Made by a program: the position numbers and the translations under genes. A DNA stretch of 64,000 bases, taken from positions 1 through 64,000 of the forward strand of contig JAPOSW010000006.1 of assembly GCA_026709505.1 (NCBI GenBank), in the 5' to 3' direction. Under the pieces are notes generated by a model. That model was not told where the DNA came from. It saw only the letters and a list, made by a program, of their open reading frames with translations, and did no database searches. Origin of the DNA: Gammaproteobacteria bacterium (GTDB lineage: Bacteria; Pseudomonadota; Gammaproteobacteria; Arenicellales; Poriferihabitantaceae). How positions within the stretch are numbered: the first letter of the stretch is position 1; every line of letters begins with the position of its first letter. This document shows, piece by piece, positions 39,160 to 49,877 of this stretch.

Positions 39160-39360
39160 GATGAAAAAGCGGTCGGCCTGAGCCTCCCAGTTGAATTGCT
39201 TGTCTTATGGTTGTGATGGAGATGTCAGGCCGATGGGTAAGGGTGTGAACGAGCTTCAAATCCATTCTGGTCCCGGCTACCGCATTTATTTTCAGAGGCG
39301 GGCGGTGAAACCACAATCCTGCTGTGTGGAGGCGGCAGAGCTCCCGGACATGGGATATAA
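39160..39360 (+). pseudogene. RelE/HigB-like addiction-module toxin, frameshifted
   Basis: Conserved core LNCLSYGCDGDVRPMGKGVNELQIHSGPGYRIYFQRR; the usual C-terminus (GETTILLCGGGR) is in another frame and N-terminal residues are also out of frame. Confidence 0.65.
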
Positions 39361-39396
39361 AGGATGTCCAGCATCTGGTCAGCAACTGTGAAGAAC

Positions 39397-39684
39397 ATGA
39401 CTGAAAAACTGACGACATTTGATTCGGCCGAACATCTGAACTCGGAGCAGGCCATTGCCATCTTTTTGGAAGATGCCTTCGAGTCGGGCGATCCGGCCTG
39501 TATTCCCCTGGCCCTAGGCGTTACCGCCAGGGCGAGGGGAATGACGGAGATTGCCATGCAGGCCGGGCTGTCACGTGAACAGCTTTACCGACCCTTCAGC
39601 AAGGAGGGCAATCCGACATTGCGCTCGATGCTTGCCGTCATGCAGGTTCTCGGAATCAGGATGTCCGTAAAACGGGCCGTATGA
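39397..39684 (+). CDS. Addiction-module antidote protein (HigA-like HTH)
   Basis: MTEKLTTFDSAEHLNSEQAIAIFLEDAFESGDPACIPLALGVTARARGMTEIAMQAGLSREQLYRPFSKEGNPTLRSMLAVMQVLGIRMSV. Confidence 0.88.
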   Translation: MTEKLTTFDSAEHLNSEQAIAIFLEDAFESGDPACIPLALGVTARARGMTEIAMQAGLSREQLYRPFSKEGNPTLRSMLAVMQVLGIRMSVKRAV

Positions 39685-39728
39685 TGTAAAGATGGGAAAT
39701 TGAAAAACCACGTCTGTTGAGTTAGGGG

Positions 39729-39816
39729 TGGCGGAGAGTGAGGGATTCGAACCCCCGGACCTGTTACAGTCAACGGTTTTCAAGACCGCCGCATTCGACC
39801 GCTCTGCCAACTCTCC
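39729..39816 (-). tRNA. tRNA-Ser (anticodon TGA)
   Basis: Minus strand GGAGAGTTGGCAGAGCGGTCGAATGCGGCGGTCTTGAAAACCGTTGACTGTAACAGGTCCGGGGGTTCGAATCCCTCACTCTCCGCCA: matching acceptor stem, long variable arm, TGA in CTTGAAA loop, encoded CCA. Confidence 0.95.
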
Positions 39817-39968
39817 ATCAAGACTTCAACAATCTGTAGAATCAGGGATGCTATTATATTTATCTGTGTATCCATAGCCAAGCGTTCAAGCCGAATTTCC
39901 CTGAAAATGAAATCATCCAGCCAAATTGCTGATTGTCATGACTCAAGGCCATTGTCTGCACCTTTCAG

Positions 39969-40742
39969 ATGAACCTGCCAACAGTCCAAAGCGCCAGTTT
40001 GGCAGCACTGCCAAATATCGCACATCTCTTCACGACCCGAAATGGAGGCATATCGCAAAATGAATACGCCTCGTTGAATTGCAGTCGCTTTTCGGGAGAC
40101 CTCCCATTCAGGGTTCACGAGAATCATGGGCGGATCATCAAGGCAATGGGTTCACAAAGACTGATAAGCCTGAAACAGGTTCACGGTAAAATGGTCTTTG
40201 CAGTCGACCGCACCTGGACGGGCCGAGAGAAAGTCGAGGGAGATGGCATGGTAACCACGGATCCCGGCGTGGCTCTGGCAGTCATGGTTGCAGATTGTGC
40301 GCCCGTCCTGTTTGCCGATTCCAGAAACAGGGTAATCGGGGCAGCACATGCCGGATGGAGAGGTGCGTTATCAGGAATCACCGATAATGTAATTGAAGAG
40401 ATGTGTGCACAGGGCGCGGAACGAGGCTTGATCACTGCAGCCATTGGTCCTGCCATACAACAGGCATCTTATGAAGTTGGCCAGGAATTCATGACGCGTT
40501 TTGTGGCCTCGGATGGCTGCAGGTGCAGGCAGTTCTTTCATGTTGAAGAGGAAAGTATTTACTTTGACTTGCCGGGCTACATTGCCGGGCGCCTGGCTGA
40601 ACAAGGCATTTCGCACATCGATTGTCTGCCACACGACACATACAGCATGGAACAGGAGTTCTTCAGCTATCGGAGAAACTGCAAGCGAGGAGAAATTAAT
40701 TACGGCAGACAGACCGGAACCATTTCGCTGATTGGCGGATAA
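39969..40742 (+). CDS. pgeF: Peptidoglycan editing factor PgeF / laccase-domain (YfiH) protein
   Basis: HLFTTRNGGIS, LKQVHG, VAVMVADCAPVLFAD, GAAHAGWRGALSGI, GPAIQQASYEVG. Confidence 0.92.
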   Translation: MNLPTVQSASLAALPNIAHLFTTRNGGISQNEYASLNCSRFSGDLPFRVHENHGRIIKAMGSQRLISLKQVHGKMVFAVDRTWTGREKVEGDGMVTTDPGVALAVMVADCAPVLFADSRNRVIGAAHAGWRGALSGITDNVIEEMCAQGAERGLITAAIGPAIQQASYEVGQEFMTRFVASDGCRCRQFFHVEEESIYFDLPGYIAGRLAEQGISHIDCLPHDTYSMEQEFFSYRRNCKRGEINYGRQTGTISLIGG

Positions 40743-40743
40743 C

Positions 40744-42645
40744 TTACTTCGCGAAGCGGGCTTCAAGTTCACCCCATCTTGCATAGCAGCGTTCAATTTC
40801 CTCTTGAATCCTGGTCATCTTCTGATTGGCTGCACGGATTGCATCTTCATCTTGCTGGTAAAACTCCGGACAGGAAATTTGACCTGCCAGTTCTTCAAGC
40901 CGGGCTTCCATATCTTCAATCTGCCGGGGTAATGCGTTGAGTTCCTGTTGCTCGCGATAGGAAGGCTTGGTTTTCCTTTTTGTGGCGGAGCGAGTGGACT
41001 TATCCTTGTCCCGGTCGCTGAACAGGGCTTTTGCCAGCATGGACTGTCTGGCTTTATCGCTAGTTTGCCGCAACCAGTCGGAATAGCCGCCGGCATATTC
41101 ACGCACCAGCCCATTGCCTTCAAAGGCCAGCGTGCTGGTGACTACATTGTCAATAAATCGACGGTCGTGCGAAACCAGCAGCAGGGTACCCTGAAAATCC
41201 AGTATCAGCTCCTCAAGAAGTTCCAGGGTATCGTTATCGAGGTCGTTGGTGGGTTCGTCCATCACCAGTAGATTAAACGGCTTGCTGAAGAGCAGGGCGA
41301 GCAGTACCCGGGCCCGCTCGCCGCCTGAAAGAGAGGAAGCCGGAGAATTGGCACGGCGGGGCGTGAACAGAAAGTCGGAAAGATAGGAAATGATGTGGCG
41401 GGAACGTCCATTGATGGTGATGTGGTTTCGACCCTCGGCAACGGTATCAATCACGGTCTTCTCTGGTACAAGCATGCTGCGATATTGATCAAGCCTGGCT
41501 ATCTGAACACCTGTTCCATGCCGAACCGACCCCGAGTCAGGTTCAATATGTCCAAGCAGCAGATTCAACAGAGTGGTCTTTCCAATTCCGTTCGAGCCGA
41601 TCAGGCTGATCCTGTCGCCACGCAGAACCCGAATGGAAAACTCACGTATGATGGGTTTTTGGCAAATTTGATAGCTGATGTTTTTTGCTTCAATAACCAG
41701 GTTTCCGGATCTGGCATGATCATCGAACTCCAGTTTCAGGCCTGCCTGCCCGGTTCGCATTCTCGAGCGTTGCTTTCTGAGTTCCTCAAGACGGCGAACC
41801 CGCCCCTCGTTTCGGGACCGGCGAGCCTTGATGCCTTCGCGAATCCACTTTTCCTCCCTGGCCAGTTTTTTCATGAATTCACGGTAGCGGCGTTCGTGAA
41901 TTCCGATCTCCGACGATTTCCCCCTTCGATAGGATTCGTGGTTTCCCGGCCATTTCGTCAGTATCCCGCGATCAAGCTCGACAATATGGGTGGCGAGAGC
42001 ATCGAGAAATTGCCGGTCATGGGTCACAAATATGAGTGTTCCGGAGAATTTTCTGAGCTGCGTTTCCAGCCAGGATACGGTTTCGAAGTCGATATGGTTG
42101 GTTGGCTCATCAAGCAGAAGAATATCGGGCCTGTTGACCAGAGCCTTGGCCAACTGGGCGCGCTTTTGCCAACCGCCTGACAAGCTCGACATTGGTCTGT
42201 CACGAGGGAGCGCCAGTTTGTGAAGCATGTCGACAAGGGCAATTTCCAGTTTCCAGCCGTCGAGTTCCGTCAGTTCATTATGCAGGGACTTTGATTCGCC
42301 AAGCAGTGTTGAGTCCTTCTCCAGTGCGAGATGGACTTTTTGGTATTCTGAAAGCAGAACTCCGGCCTCGCCCAACCCTGAAGCAACATAATCATGGACA
42401 CTCATCCCGCCATCGAAGTCCGGATTCTGCTCGAGCAGCGCAATATGCTGATCCTGATTGACCTGGAGATCGCCATGATCCGGCAGAGCCTTGCCCGCGA
42501 TGATTTTAAGGAGCGTGGACTTCCCCGCACCGTTGCGGCCTATGACTCCGATCCGTTGACCCTTGTCAATCACCAGTGAAGCCTCATCAAGAAGCTGACC
42601 GTCCCCATAAGCCAGGCTCACATCACGAAGAATAATTTGGGCCAT
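40744..42645 (-). CDS. uup: ABC-F family ATPase Uup
   Basis: Two ABC domains (GRNGAGKSTLLK, LSGGWQKRAQLAKALV; GSNGIGKTTLLNLLLG, LSGGERARVLLALLF) and C-terminal coiled coil. Likely start MAQIILRDV at 42645. Confidence 0.9.
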   Translation of the reverse strand: MAQIILRDVSLAYGDGQLLDEASLVIDKGQRIGVIGRNGAGKSTLLKIIAGKALPDHGDLQVNQDQHIALLEQNPDFDGGMSVHDYVASGLGEAGVLLSEYQKVHLALEKDSTLLGESKSLHNELTELDGWKLEIALVDMLHKLALPRDRPMSSLSGGWQKRAQLAKALVNRPDILLLDEPTNHIDFETVSWLETQLRKFSGTLIFVTHDRQFLDALATHIVELDRGILTKWPGNHESYRRGKSSEIGIHERRYREFMKKLAREEKWIREGIKARRSRNEGRVRRLEELRKQRSRMRTGQAGLKLEFDDHARSGNLVIEAKNISYQICQKPIIREFSIRVLRGDRISLIGSNGIGKTTLLNLLLGHIEPDSGSVRHGTGVQIARLDQYRSMLVPEKTVIDTVAEGRNHITINGRSRHIISYLSDFLFTPRRANSPASSLSGGERARVLLALLFSKPFNLLVMDEPTNDLDNDTLELLEELILDFQGTLLLVSHDRRFIDNVVTSTLAFEGNGLVREYAGGYSDWLRQTSDKARQSMLAKALFSDRDKDKSTRSATKRKTKPSYREQQELNALPRQIEDMEARLEELAGQISCPEFYQQDEDAIRAANQKMTRIQEEIERCYARWGELEARFAK

Positions 42646-42859
42646 TTGTATGTTGCGGGTGAATCGGATGCAGTGAAGGGGGAAAGAAGTAGCGCAATAT
42701 GAATGATGAGCCGTCGGATGTTCTGCTGAGAATTTTCCTGGATGTGGTTTTTTGAAAGATTTTGATTGCGATACAATACGGCGCTTTTGCGGTTTCAGAG
42801 GCAACCCGAGAGCGAACAGCGGCCAGAAACCAAGACCTGGCATACTGAATATTACTTGA

Positions 42860-44443
42860 ATGATGAATGCTTGCGATTATACAAAGGAGATCGAAAAGCG
42901 CAGGACGTTTGCGATAGTCTCTCATCCCGATGCCGGAAAGACTACACTGACCGAGCAGTTGCTGCGCTATGGCGGCGCTATTCGTCTTGCCGGAACAGTC
43001 AAAGCCAGAAAGAGCCAGAAGTATGCAACCTCAGACTGGATGGAGCTGGAAAAGGAGCGAGGCATTTCGGTCACTTCATCAGTGATGCAGTTTCCCTACA
43101 GGGAAAGGATCGTGAATTTGCTGGATACCCCGGGCCATGCGGACTTTTCGGAAGACACCTACCGTACGCTCACTGCCGTGGACTCCGCCTTGATGGTTAT
43201 CGATATCGCAAAAGGGGTAGAGGAACGGACCATAAAGCTGATGGAGGTTTGCCGACTCCGTGATACCCCGATCATGACTTTCGTAAATAAACTCGACCGG
43301 GAGGGGCGAGATCCCGTCGAAATTCTCGATGAGATCGAGGAAGTCCTGAAAATTCGATGCGCCCCAATGACCTGGCCGATCGGCATGGGCAAATCGTTTG
43401 TCGGCATCTATCGCATCTATGATGACAGCGTGCATCTGTTTGCCGGTCGCTCAGGATTTGAGGAAGATCAAATCCTGACAGGACTGGATAGTCCGCAGGT
43501 TCTCAAGATACTCGGCGATCGTGCGGCGCCATTGAAAGAGGAACTGGAACTGGTTCAAGGCGCGAGCTATCCATTTGACAAAGAAGCCTACCTTGATGGT
43601 CAATTGACCCCGGTGTTTTTCGGGTCAGCACTGGGTTGTCAGGGAACAGAGGAGCTGATAGACAGTTTCGTGAAGCATGCCCCCTCACCGCAGCCAAGAT
43701 TGACCGAAAGCCGTCGGGTCGTGGCGAACGAGCAGAGAATGACTGGATTCGTGTTCAAGATCCAGGCCAATATGGATCCCGCCCATCACGACAGGATGGC
43801 TTTTTTGAGAATTACCTCGGGACGTTTTATCAAGGGCATGAAATTGCGGCATGTACGAACCGGCAAGGATATTGCAGTACACAATGCTCAAAATTTCATG
43901 TCGGACAAGCGGGAGCGTGCTGATGAAGCCCTGGCCGGTGACATTCTCGGACTTCACAATCATGGCGCCATTCAAATCGGCGATACCTTCACACAGGGCG
44001 AAAATCTCAAGTTCATCGGGATACCGAGCTTTGCGCCGGAGCTGTTCCGCCGCATTTCCCTGAATAATCCAATGCGTGCCAAAGCCCTGCAAAAAGGGAT
44101 ACTGCAGTTAAGTGAAGAAGGGGCAACGCAGTTCTTCAGGCCGCTTATCAGCAATGAGATAATTCTTGGCGCGGTCGGTATCCTCCAGTTTGAAGTCGTG
44201 GCCTATCGGCTCAAGGCGGAATACGATGTGGATTGTAAATTCGATGCCGGTGCGGTAGCTACAGCCCGCTGGGTCGAGTTTGCCAACCCTGCCGATGAGC
44301 CCGAATTCAGAAAGCGGAGCGAACAGTACCTTGCTATGGACGGGCGTGGCAATCTGGTCTATCTGGCCCCCAATCGAGCGAATCTTCAACTGGCCATGCA
44401 ACGCTGGCCAGAGGTCAGGTTCCAGGCAACCACGGAACTCTAG
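42860..44443 (+). CDS. prfC: Peptide chain release factor 3
   Basis: [65 protein letters not shown]; 527 aa translational GTPase. Confidence 0.97.
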   Translation: MMNACDYTKEIEKRRTFAIVSHPDAGKTTLTEQLLRYGGAIRLAGTVKARKSQKYATSDWMELEKERGISVTSSVMQFPYRERIVNLLDTPGHADFSEDTYRTLTAVDSALMVIDIAKGVEERTIKLMEVCRLRDTPIMTFVNKLDREGRDPVEILDEIEEVLKIRCAPMTWPIGMGKSFVGIYRIYDDSVHLFAGRSGFEEDQILTGLDSPQVLKILGDRAAPLKEELELVQGASYPFDKEAYLDGQLTPVFFGSALGCQGTEELIDSFVKHAPSPQPRLTESRRVVANEQRMTGFVFKIQANMDPAHHDRMAFLRITSGRFIKGMKLRHVRTGKDIAVHNAQNFMSDKRERADEALAGDILGLHNHGAIQIGDTFTQGENLKFIGIPSFAPELFRRISLNNPMRAKALQKGILQLSEEGATQFFRPLISNEIILGAVGILQFEVVAYRLKAEYDVDCKFDAGAVATARWVEFANPADEPEFRKRSEQYLAMDGRGNLVYLAPNRANLQLAMQRWPEVRFQATTEL

Positions 44444-44614
44444 CGCCCTACGCCCCAAAAAAGCCTTGATAATCAGCGCCCAAGTACCTATATACGCTGA
44501 TTTACTGAATCAGCTCGAGAGTATTTGATGTCTATATATGTCAAAAATATGCATAATGCATGGTAGAATAATGAAAATTTTGTCTGAGTATTGGCATAAG
44601 GCTTATTCATTCCC

Positions 44615-45136
44615 ATGATTACTTTCTTCAGCAATCTGAATGCGTTCCGATTTGTTATTGGAGTAGTGCTGTCGACCTGCTTCATGGCGCTGGTGAATAC
44701 CAGTGTCGCTGATCGTCCTTCGCCTCCAATTTACTATGAATCATATGGTTCGGGCATGAGCGAAGAGCTTCGATGTCTGGCTCTGAATATTTATCACGAA
44801 GCCCGTGGCGAATCTATATCGGGACAAAAGGCTATTGCATCGGTCATCATGAATCGTGTTCGAAGCCAAAAATACCCTGACTCGATCTGCGAGGTAGTTT
44901 GGCAGCCGAAACAGTTCAGCTGGACAACCACCCATGAAAGGCATCATGTCGTCACCGATCCAAGAGCCTGGAAGATGGCGCTGATCATCGCCAACATTAC
45001 TCTGGCAGGGTATGAATATGCCCGGGTCGGAGAAGCCACTCATTATCATGCAAGCAGCGTTGATCCATATTGGGCTGCCTATGGACAGTTCGTTGTCAGG
45101 ATCGGAGATCATGTTTTTTACGAACTGGATGCGTGA
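44615..45136 (+). CDS. Cell wall hydrolase (SleB-like)
   Basis: LALNIYHEARGESISGQKAIASVIMNRVRSQKYPDSICEVVWQPKQFSW...THYHASSVDPYWA. Confidence 0.88.
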   Translation: MITFFSNLNAFRFVIGVVLSTCFMALVNTSVADRPSPPIYYESYGSGMSEELRCLALNIYHEARGESISGQKAIASVIMNRVRSQKYPDSICEVVWQPKQFSWTTTHERHHVVTDPRAWKMALIIANITLAGYEYARVGEATHYHASSVDPYWAAYGQFVVRIGDHVFYELDA

Positions 45137-45331
45137 TTCCGGGCATCACGATTTGGGATAGTGCCGTATGGCGTGTCTCAGAAGAAGCTCGTACCGGTAA
45201 GGCTGGTTTTTGTATTTGCCGGTTGAAGACAGTCAGACTGTCTGTCTTGGTTATGAAGTCGCTGTCCGACCCCCAAAACATCCGATGGTCACCGGGATAT
45301 AATCTCTTGCAGAATCTTATCTGACACGAAT

Positions 45332-46168
45332 ATGGTGCGTATTGCGGCAGTCCAGACCAACTCCAGTGCGAATATTAAAGACAATCTAGGCAGGATTACA
45401 ACAATCCTGGAACAATGTCGTGATGATGGTTGTGTTACGGCGGTTTTGCCGGAATGCTTTGGCCTTATGCAAAAGCATCGGCAACAGTTGATTGATAGCG
45501 CTGAAGTTTTCGAGTCCGGGCGGATACAGGATTGGCTGGCTGGCGAAAGCAGTCGTCTGGAAATGTTTTTGATCGGCGGGAGTGTACCGCTTAAATCCGA
45601 CGATCCCGCACGGGTGACCAACAGCTTGCTGGCCTACAACGACCAAGGGTCACGCATCGCCAGATACGACAAGATTTTCCTGTTTGACGTCCATCTGTCG
45701 AAAGACGAGAGCTATGCGGAATCGGACTACACAGTGGCCGGAAATCGATTGGTGGTTGTCGATACGCCCGTTGGCAAGATCGGCCTTTCAATCTGCTATG
45801 ACTTGAGATTCCCCGAGCTGTATCGAGCACTCGTTCACAATGGCGCTGAAGTTCTGGTTGTTCCATCGGCATTTGCCTACAGCACCGGTTTTGCTCACTG
45901 GACGCCTTTACTCAAGGCGAGAGCCATCGAGAACACCAGTTATTTTGTAGCACCTGCCCAGTTCGGCACTCATAACGGCAATCGGAAGACCTGGGGAAAT
46001 ACCATGATCGTAGACCCCTGGGGAAAGGTCATTGAACGACTTGAGGATGGCTGGGGATTTGTCGCAACAGACGTCAATCCTGAGGAATTGAAGGCTGTAC
46101 GAAAGCGCCTGCCTTCCTTGAAGCATCGGCGTCTTGATTTATTTCCAAGCAAACCCACTGATTCATGA
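45332..46168 (+). CDS. Carbon-nitrogen hydrolase (Nit1-like amidase)
   Basis: RIAAVQTNS, AVLPECF, YDKIFLFDV, IGLSICYDLRFPELYRAL: nitrilase-superfamily Glu-Lys-Cys triad. Confidence 0.92.
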   Translation: MVRIAAVQTNSSANIKDNLGRITTILEQCRDDGCVTAVLPECFGLMQKHRQQLIDSAEVFESGRIQDWLAGESSRLEMFLIGGSVPLKSDDPARVTNSLLAYNDQGSRIARYDKIFLFDVHLSKDESYAESDYTVAGNRLVVVDTPVGKIGLSICYDLRFPELYRALVHNGAEVLVVPSAFAYSTGFAHWTPLLKARAIENTSYFVAPAQFGTHNGNRKTWGNTMIVDPWGKVIERLEDGWGFVATDVNPEELKAVRKRLPSLKHRRLDLFPSKPTDS

Positions 46169-46298
46169 TCAAGACTGGGCTATCTCACACAGTTTTTTTG
46201 AAAGCAGTGAAATACCGACATCTGAGTGCACCAGTTTGCAAAATTCCGATCTGGTCATCTCCAATGGACGATCTGTCCATTCAATAGGGGTCGAGCCG

Positions 46299-47700
46299 TC
46301 AGAGGCCAACCCCCACCATAATCGGGGAATATCCAACATGATTTCCACGGCAGCGGAACTGGTGCCAAGGTATATCAGACATGCTGTCCGCTCGATGTCC
46401 CGGAGCCACTTGAATTGTCCTCATATCTTCCAGCAAAGCGGGGACTGCAGCTGATACCAGTCTGGAAATAGTCAGATTTTCATCACCCTCAAATCGAATT
46501 TTCGTCGTAGCATGCCCCATCGATTGTGGCATGAGTGCAGTTTTAACCGTATATTCTGAATCATTAGCCAATATGGACATCATTCCGCGTAGATACCGAA
46601 ACTGGATACTGTCGAGCAAACTCGCTTCTGAATCATGGACTCGAAGAAAAAATGCCCCTCCCGGTCATCCATTATTGACGAAAGCGATTTTTCATGCGGC
46701 TTGAAGTTCTCACCCCAGCCCTGCTTTGCTTCAAGCCCAACCCGTGCCCAGTAAAATTCATCCGGGTTGAGCAGATCAGGCGGATTACTGATATATAACT
46801 CTCCCTTGTCTGAATCATCGAAAACCTTTTCGCCTCGTAACTGTATGCCTGGAAAAGTAACAAGACCGCATTCCTGAAATCCACTGCATTTGTCATCAGG
46901 TTCATCAGGATTAAGATAGAAATAATGTGCTTGAAATCCAACGTCGCTACAGTTATCTGGTTCAACAGGAGCTTGACCCACTCTCTTCCAGCCTCTCGGC
47001 GCAATGACAATGAAATGCCCATTAGAGAGTCGGGAAGTCATCTGGCTATCCCCGGCCCATTGATTCTGAAACTTGAAGATGAGCGGTTCACTTTCAAATA
47101 GCCTAACTTTGAATGTTTTTCCATCCTTGAGCAAAACATTGACATGTCCATCAAAGAACGGGATACGACATTCGTAGTTGGTGGCGAGGTCCAGGTTTCG
47201 TTCGCCATGAAGTACAGACTCAATATTCTTCTCTGACCTTAGAATAATTGACCATCCCTGTCTCTTGGCAGATCTCCGACATGTCAATTGCAGCCTCGTG
47301 GAATTCAGAGATGTGCTGCTCCTTGAATCTGCGGAGTATGGCCTTTCACCATGCCTGCCAGAGATCTCCCTTGGTGCTTTATTTCGAGAGGACAGCTCAT
47401 TCCAGCCCATGCCGGATTTCGGCATGTCTAAATTCTCAATAGGGGTTTCCTTGCAGTTGCTGGTATTGTCCGAGTCAGAGGACTTCAATATGTCTTGAGA
47501 CTCATGCGCAATCGATGGACAACTCTTGTCTATATTGCCTTCAATTGCATGACCGGCATCTGCCCCGTGCTTTTCCTTGATGTTTTCAATGGGCCTGGCT
47601 GAAGCATGATCGCAACTGTCGGAAACATTCTGGTTAGACCTGCTTATGTAAAACCCAGGTCTTTTTTATATATATCCAAAAAACGAGTCAAGCAATCTGA
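46299..47700 (-). pseudogene. Hypothetical protein, apparently frameshifted (two ORFs 46580-47488 and 46299-46619)
   Basis: The frames join as ...SSIMDDREGHFFLRVHDSEASLLDSIQFRYLRGMMSILANDSEYTVKT... at an A6 run near 46650. Open upstream sequence continues to about 47700 (LTRFLDIYKKDLGFYISRSNQN). Confidence 0.45.
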
Positions 47701-48121
47701 ACATCACAACACGCAGAAATATCGGCTGGTATCCGTGATACTGGATTCATCGGCCATTCAAGGACTCCAGTTCAAGGACAAATACCCCTCCCTCAGACAC
47801 AAAAACAGAACCCCGCAAGCCTTGGCCGGCAACATAGGTTGCAAAATTAAGCATCACAAAGGAAACCGGAGTACGACAATATGGAAAAGTACAGGCCTGA
47901 AGTATCCGGGATCATCTGACTTCAAGTTGAACTTTACACTCTTGATCAGGTTGCCGTGGCAACCCTCAGGCCGAATGACCTGATTCGATTTACATTCCTG
48001 TTCTGGCAACTCGCAGAGGGACACAAGTCTCTTGCCGAAAGGCCAGAAACCGATCATGAAGCTGGCAGGACAGGTAAATGTCTGCCTTCGAGATTCCAGA
48101 CTTGAATTTGCGCTTTTGCCA

Positions 48122-48325
48122 TTAGCAGCATCGCATCGCAGCATCTAGAGTTTCTCTTCGATTCACGGACAGATAGCAGTAAGTCAACTCCTGCAATACT
48201 CCAGCTGATGTGACCATTTGCTCCCGGCTCAGGTTGGTCGCAAGAAAGAATTTCCGGGCCGAGGATTTTAACGGATGTTCCCGACCGACTGCATGCATGA
48301 AAACATTCATCACGACAAGGATCAT
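48122..48325 (-). pseudogene. PIN-domain (VapC-like) toxin fragment
   Basis: MILVVMNVFMHAVGREHPLKSSARKFFLATNLSREQMVTSAGVLQELTYCYLSVNRRETLDA: PIN N-terminus, truncated before the later acidic residues; start overlaps antitoxin stop (ATGA). Confidence 0.6.
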
Positions 48326-48605
48326 GTTCTTGATCGACCCTGCTTCAAGACTGTGTCACGAACGGAAAGATACAGTTCCCGGTCAGGTTCTGGCCCACTG
48401 GTTTCAAGGCTGTCGCACTCAACGAAGAAGGTTTCAAGTTCCTCAATGGAATCAATGGGCCGGATTTAGCAGCCCTTTCAAGTCTCTCGTCAGCAACGGC
48501 ACGTAACCAGGCGCTCAATGTCATCCCCTCCTGCCTTGCCTGATAACAATACCGGTTGCGGTCTTCATCACGGAAATTATATGCATGTGTAATATTTTTA
48601 CGCAT
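48322..48605 (-). pseudogene. VapB-like/RHH-type antitoxin, frameshifted
   Basis: MRKNITHAYNFRDEDRNRYCYQARQEGMTLSAWLRAVADERLERAAKSGP, then in another frame DSIEELETFFVECDSLETSGPEPDRELYLSVRDTVLKQGRSRT*. Confidence 0.6.
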
Positions 48606-48707
48606 TATGCGACTTTGCTTCAACCTGTTGTTGGTGCCCTAATACTGAAATGGAGCTATTTTGGACTTGAGTCCTCCCAGATTTCAGTAGCCAGGCGATG
48701 AAGTGGG

Positions 48708-49778
48708 CTAGTACTGCCTGGTTTGCGGCAGTGATTTCGTGAACATGCTGAACAACAGGCTCAACATTCGATCAGAACTTGCCAATCGCCCCATGATAAT
48801 CACGGTAAGCTTGACGCTGCGTCTTGTGATTTTGACTTGGCTGCCACTGCGATAACTGGGATGTGCATGAATCTTCCTAAGTGAAAGCACCGCCATGGCA
48901 AGCGCCCACAGGCAGAAGCGCCGGATTCCCTTTTCATGCCTTGGAATCAGCAAAGTGAAGCGGAGTGCATTTTCGAGATGATTGCGGGCAACCCCGATCA
49001 GCTCAATCAGTCCCTGCTGGTATCCTTGATCCGTTGTTTCAGCCGATAGCTCTGCCAGGCTGAACCCGGCATCGGCAAACACCGATCTTGGCAGCCAGCA
49101 CATGTTCCGTTTTCGATCCTCCCAGACATCCTTGAGGATGTTGGTCATCTGCAAGCCCTGTCCAAAAGATACAGCCAGTTCCTGAAGCAGTTCCTCGTTC
49201 TCGGCAACTTGCTTCGAATACTCGCAAAACAGGGCTGACAGCATTTCGCCGACAACACCGGCCACGACATAGCAATAGCGGGCCAGTTCTGGCAAATCCG
49301 CCAGGCCATCCAAGCTGGAATTTTCCTGAAACTCCACCATGCCGCGACTCATGATGCGCACACAACGCTCAAGCGCCGCCCTCTGACCCGGAGTAAAGCT
49401 GTGGGTCAATCGGATCACCCGCGGAGTATTCTCAATCAGGTCCAGCTCATCAGGGTTGGTTGAAGATTCATCCAGTGACAGCAGCGGCAGGAGTTCGTTA
49501 GCGAAGTGTTCTGCCTGCTCCTCGCCCGCTACCACCCGGATAAAGGATTCAGCGAACTGGTATTTCCTCTCAACACCCAGATATTGCTCGTCCTCGATCG
49601 TATCGGCAATTCGGCACAGCAGGTAGGCGTTGCCAACCACATCCTGCAGGGCATCCGGAAGTTGCGGAATGGTCAGCGCAAAGGTTCTTGATACCCCGAT
49701 CAGAATTCGGTTTTGATACTCAAGATCGCTCTCGGCCTGCTCTGAAGGTGGGAAATCGGTCATTCGCCTTCTCGTCAA
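48708..49778 (-). CDS. Squalene/phytoene synthase family protein
   Basis: VSRTFALTIPQLPDALQDVVGNAYLLCRIADTIEDE, VAGVVGEMLSALF, LQMTNILKDVWEDRKRNMCWLP. Confidence 0.9.
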   Translation of the reverse strand: MTRRRMTDFPPSEQAESDLEYQNRILIGVSRTFALTIPQLPDALQDVVGNAYLLCRIADTIEDEQYLGVERKYQFAESFIRVVAGEEQAEHFANELLPLLSLDESSTNPDELDLIENTPRVIRLTHSFTPGQRAALERCVRIMSRGMVEFQENSSLDGLADLPELARYCYVVAGVVGEMLSALFCEYSKQVAENEELLQELAVSFGQGLQMTNILKDVWEDRKRNMCWLPRSVFADAGFSLAELSAETTDQGYQQGLIELIGVARNHLENALRFTLLIPRHEKGIRRFCLWALAMAVLSLRKIHAHPSYRSGSQVKITRRSVKLTVIIMGRLASSDRMLSLLFSMFTKSLPQTRQY

Positions 49779-49877
49779 TCACGCCAGCCTTCAGGCGCAT
49801 CGGAGGCATTCCTGCCTTTCAAGTGCCATCACCTGCGGCTTCTGGCCAGTAAAGCCTTGTGCGGAGGGAGGGCTCCG

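Noticed and set aside
39571-39810. Minus-strand ORF MAERSNAAVLKTVDCNRSGGSNPSLSATPNST
   Set aside because: Translation of the tRNA-Ser gene, a common false ORF.
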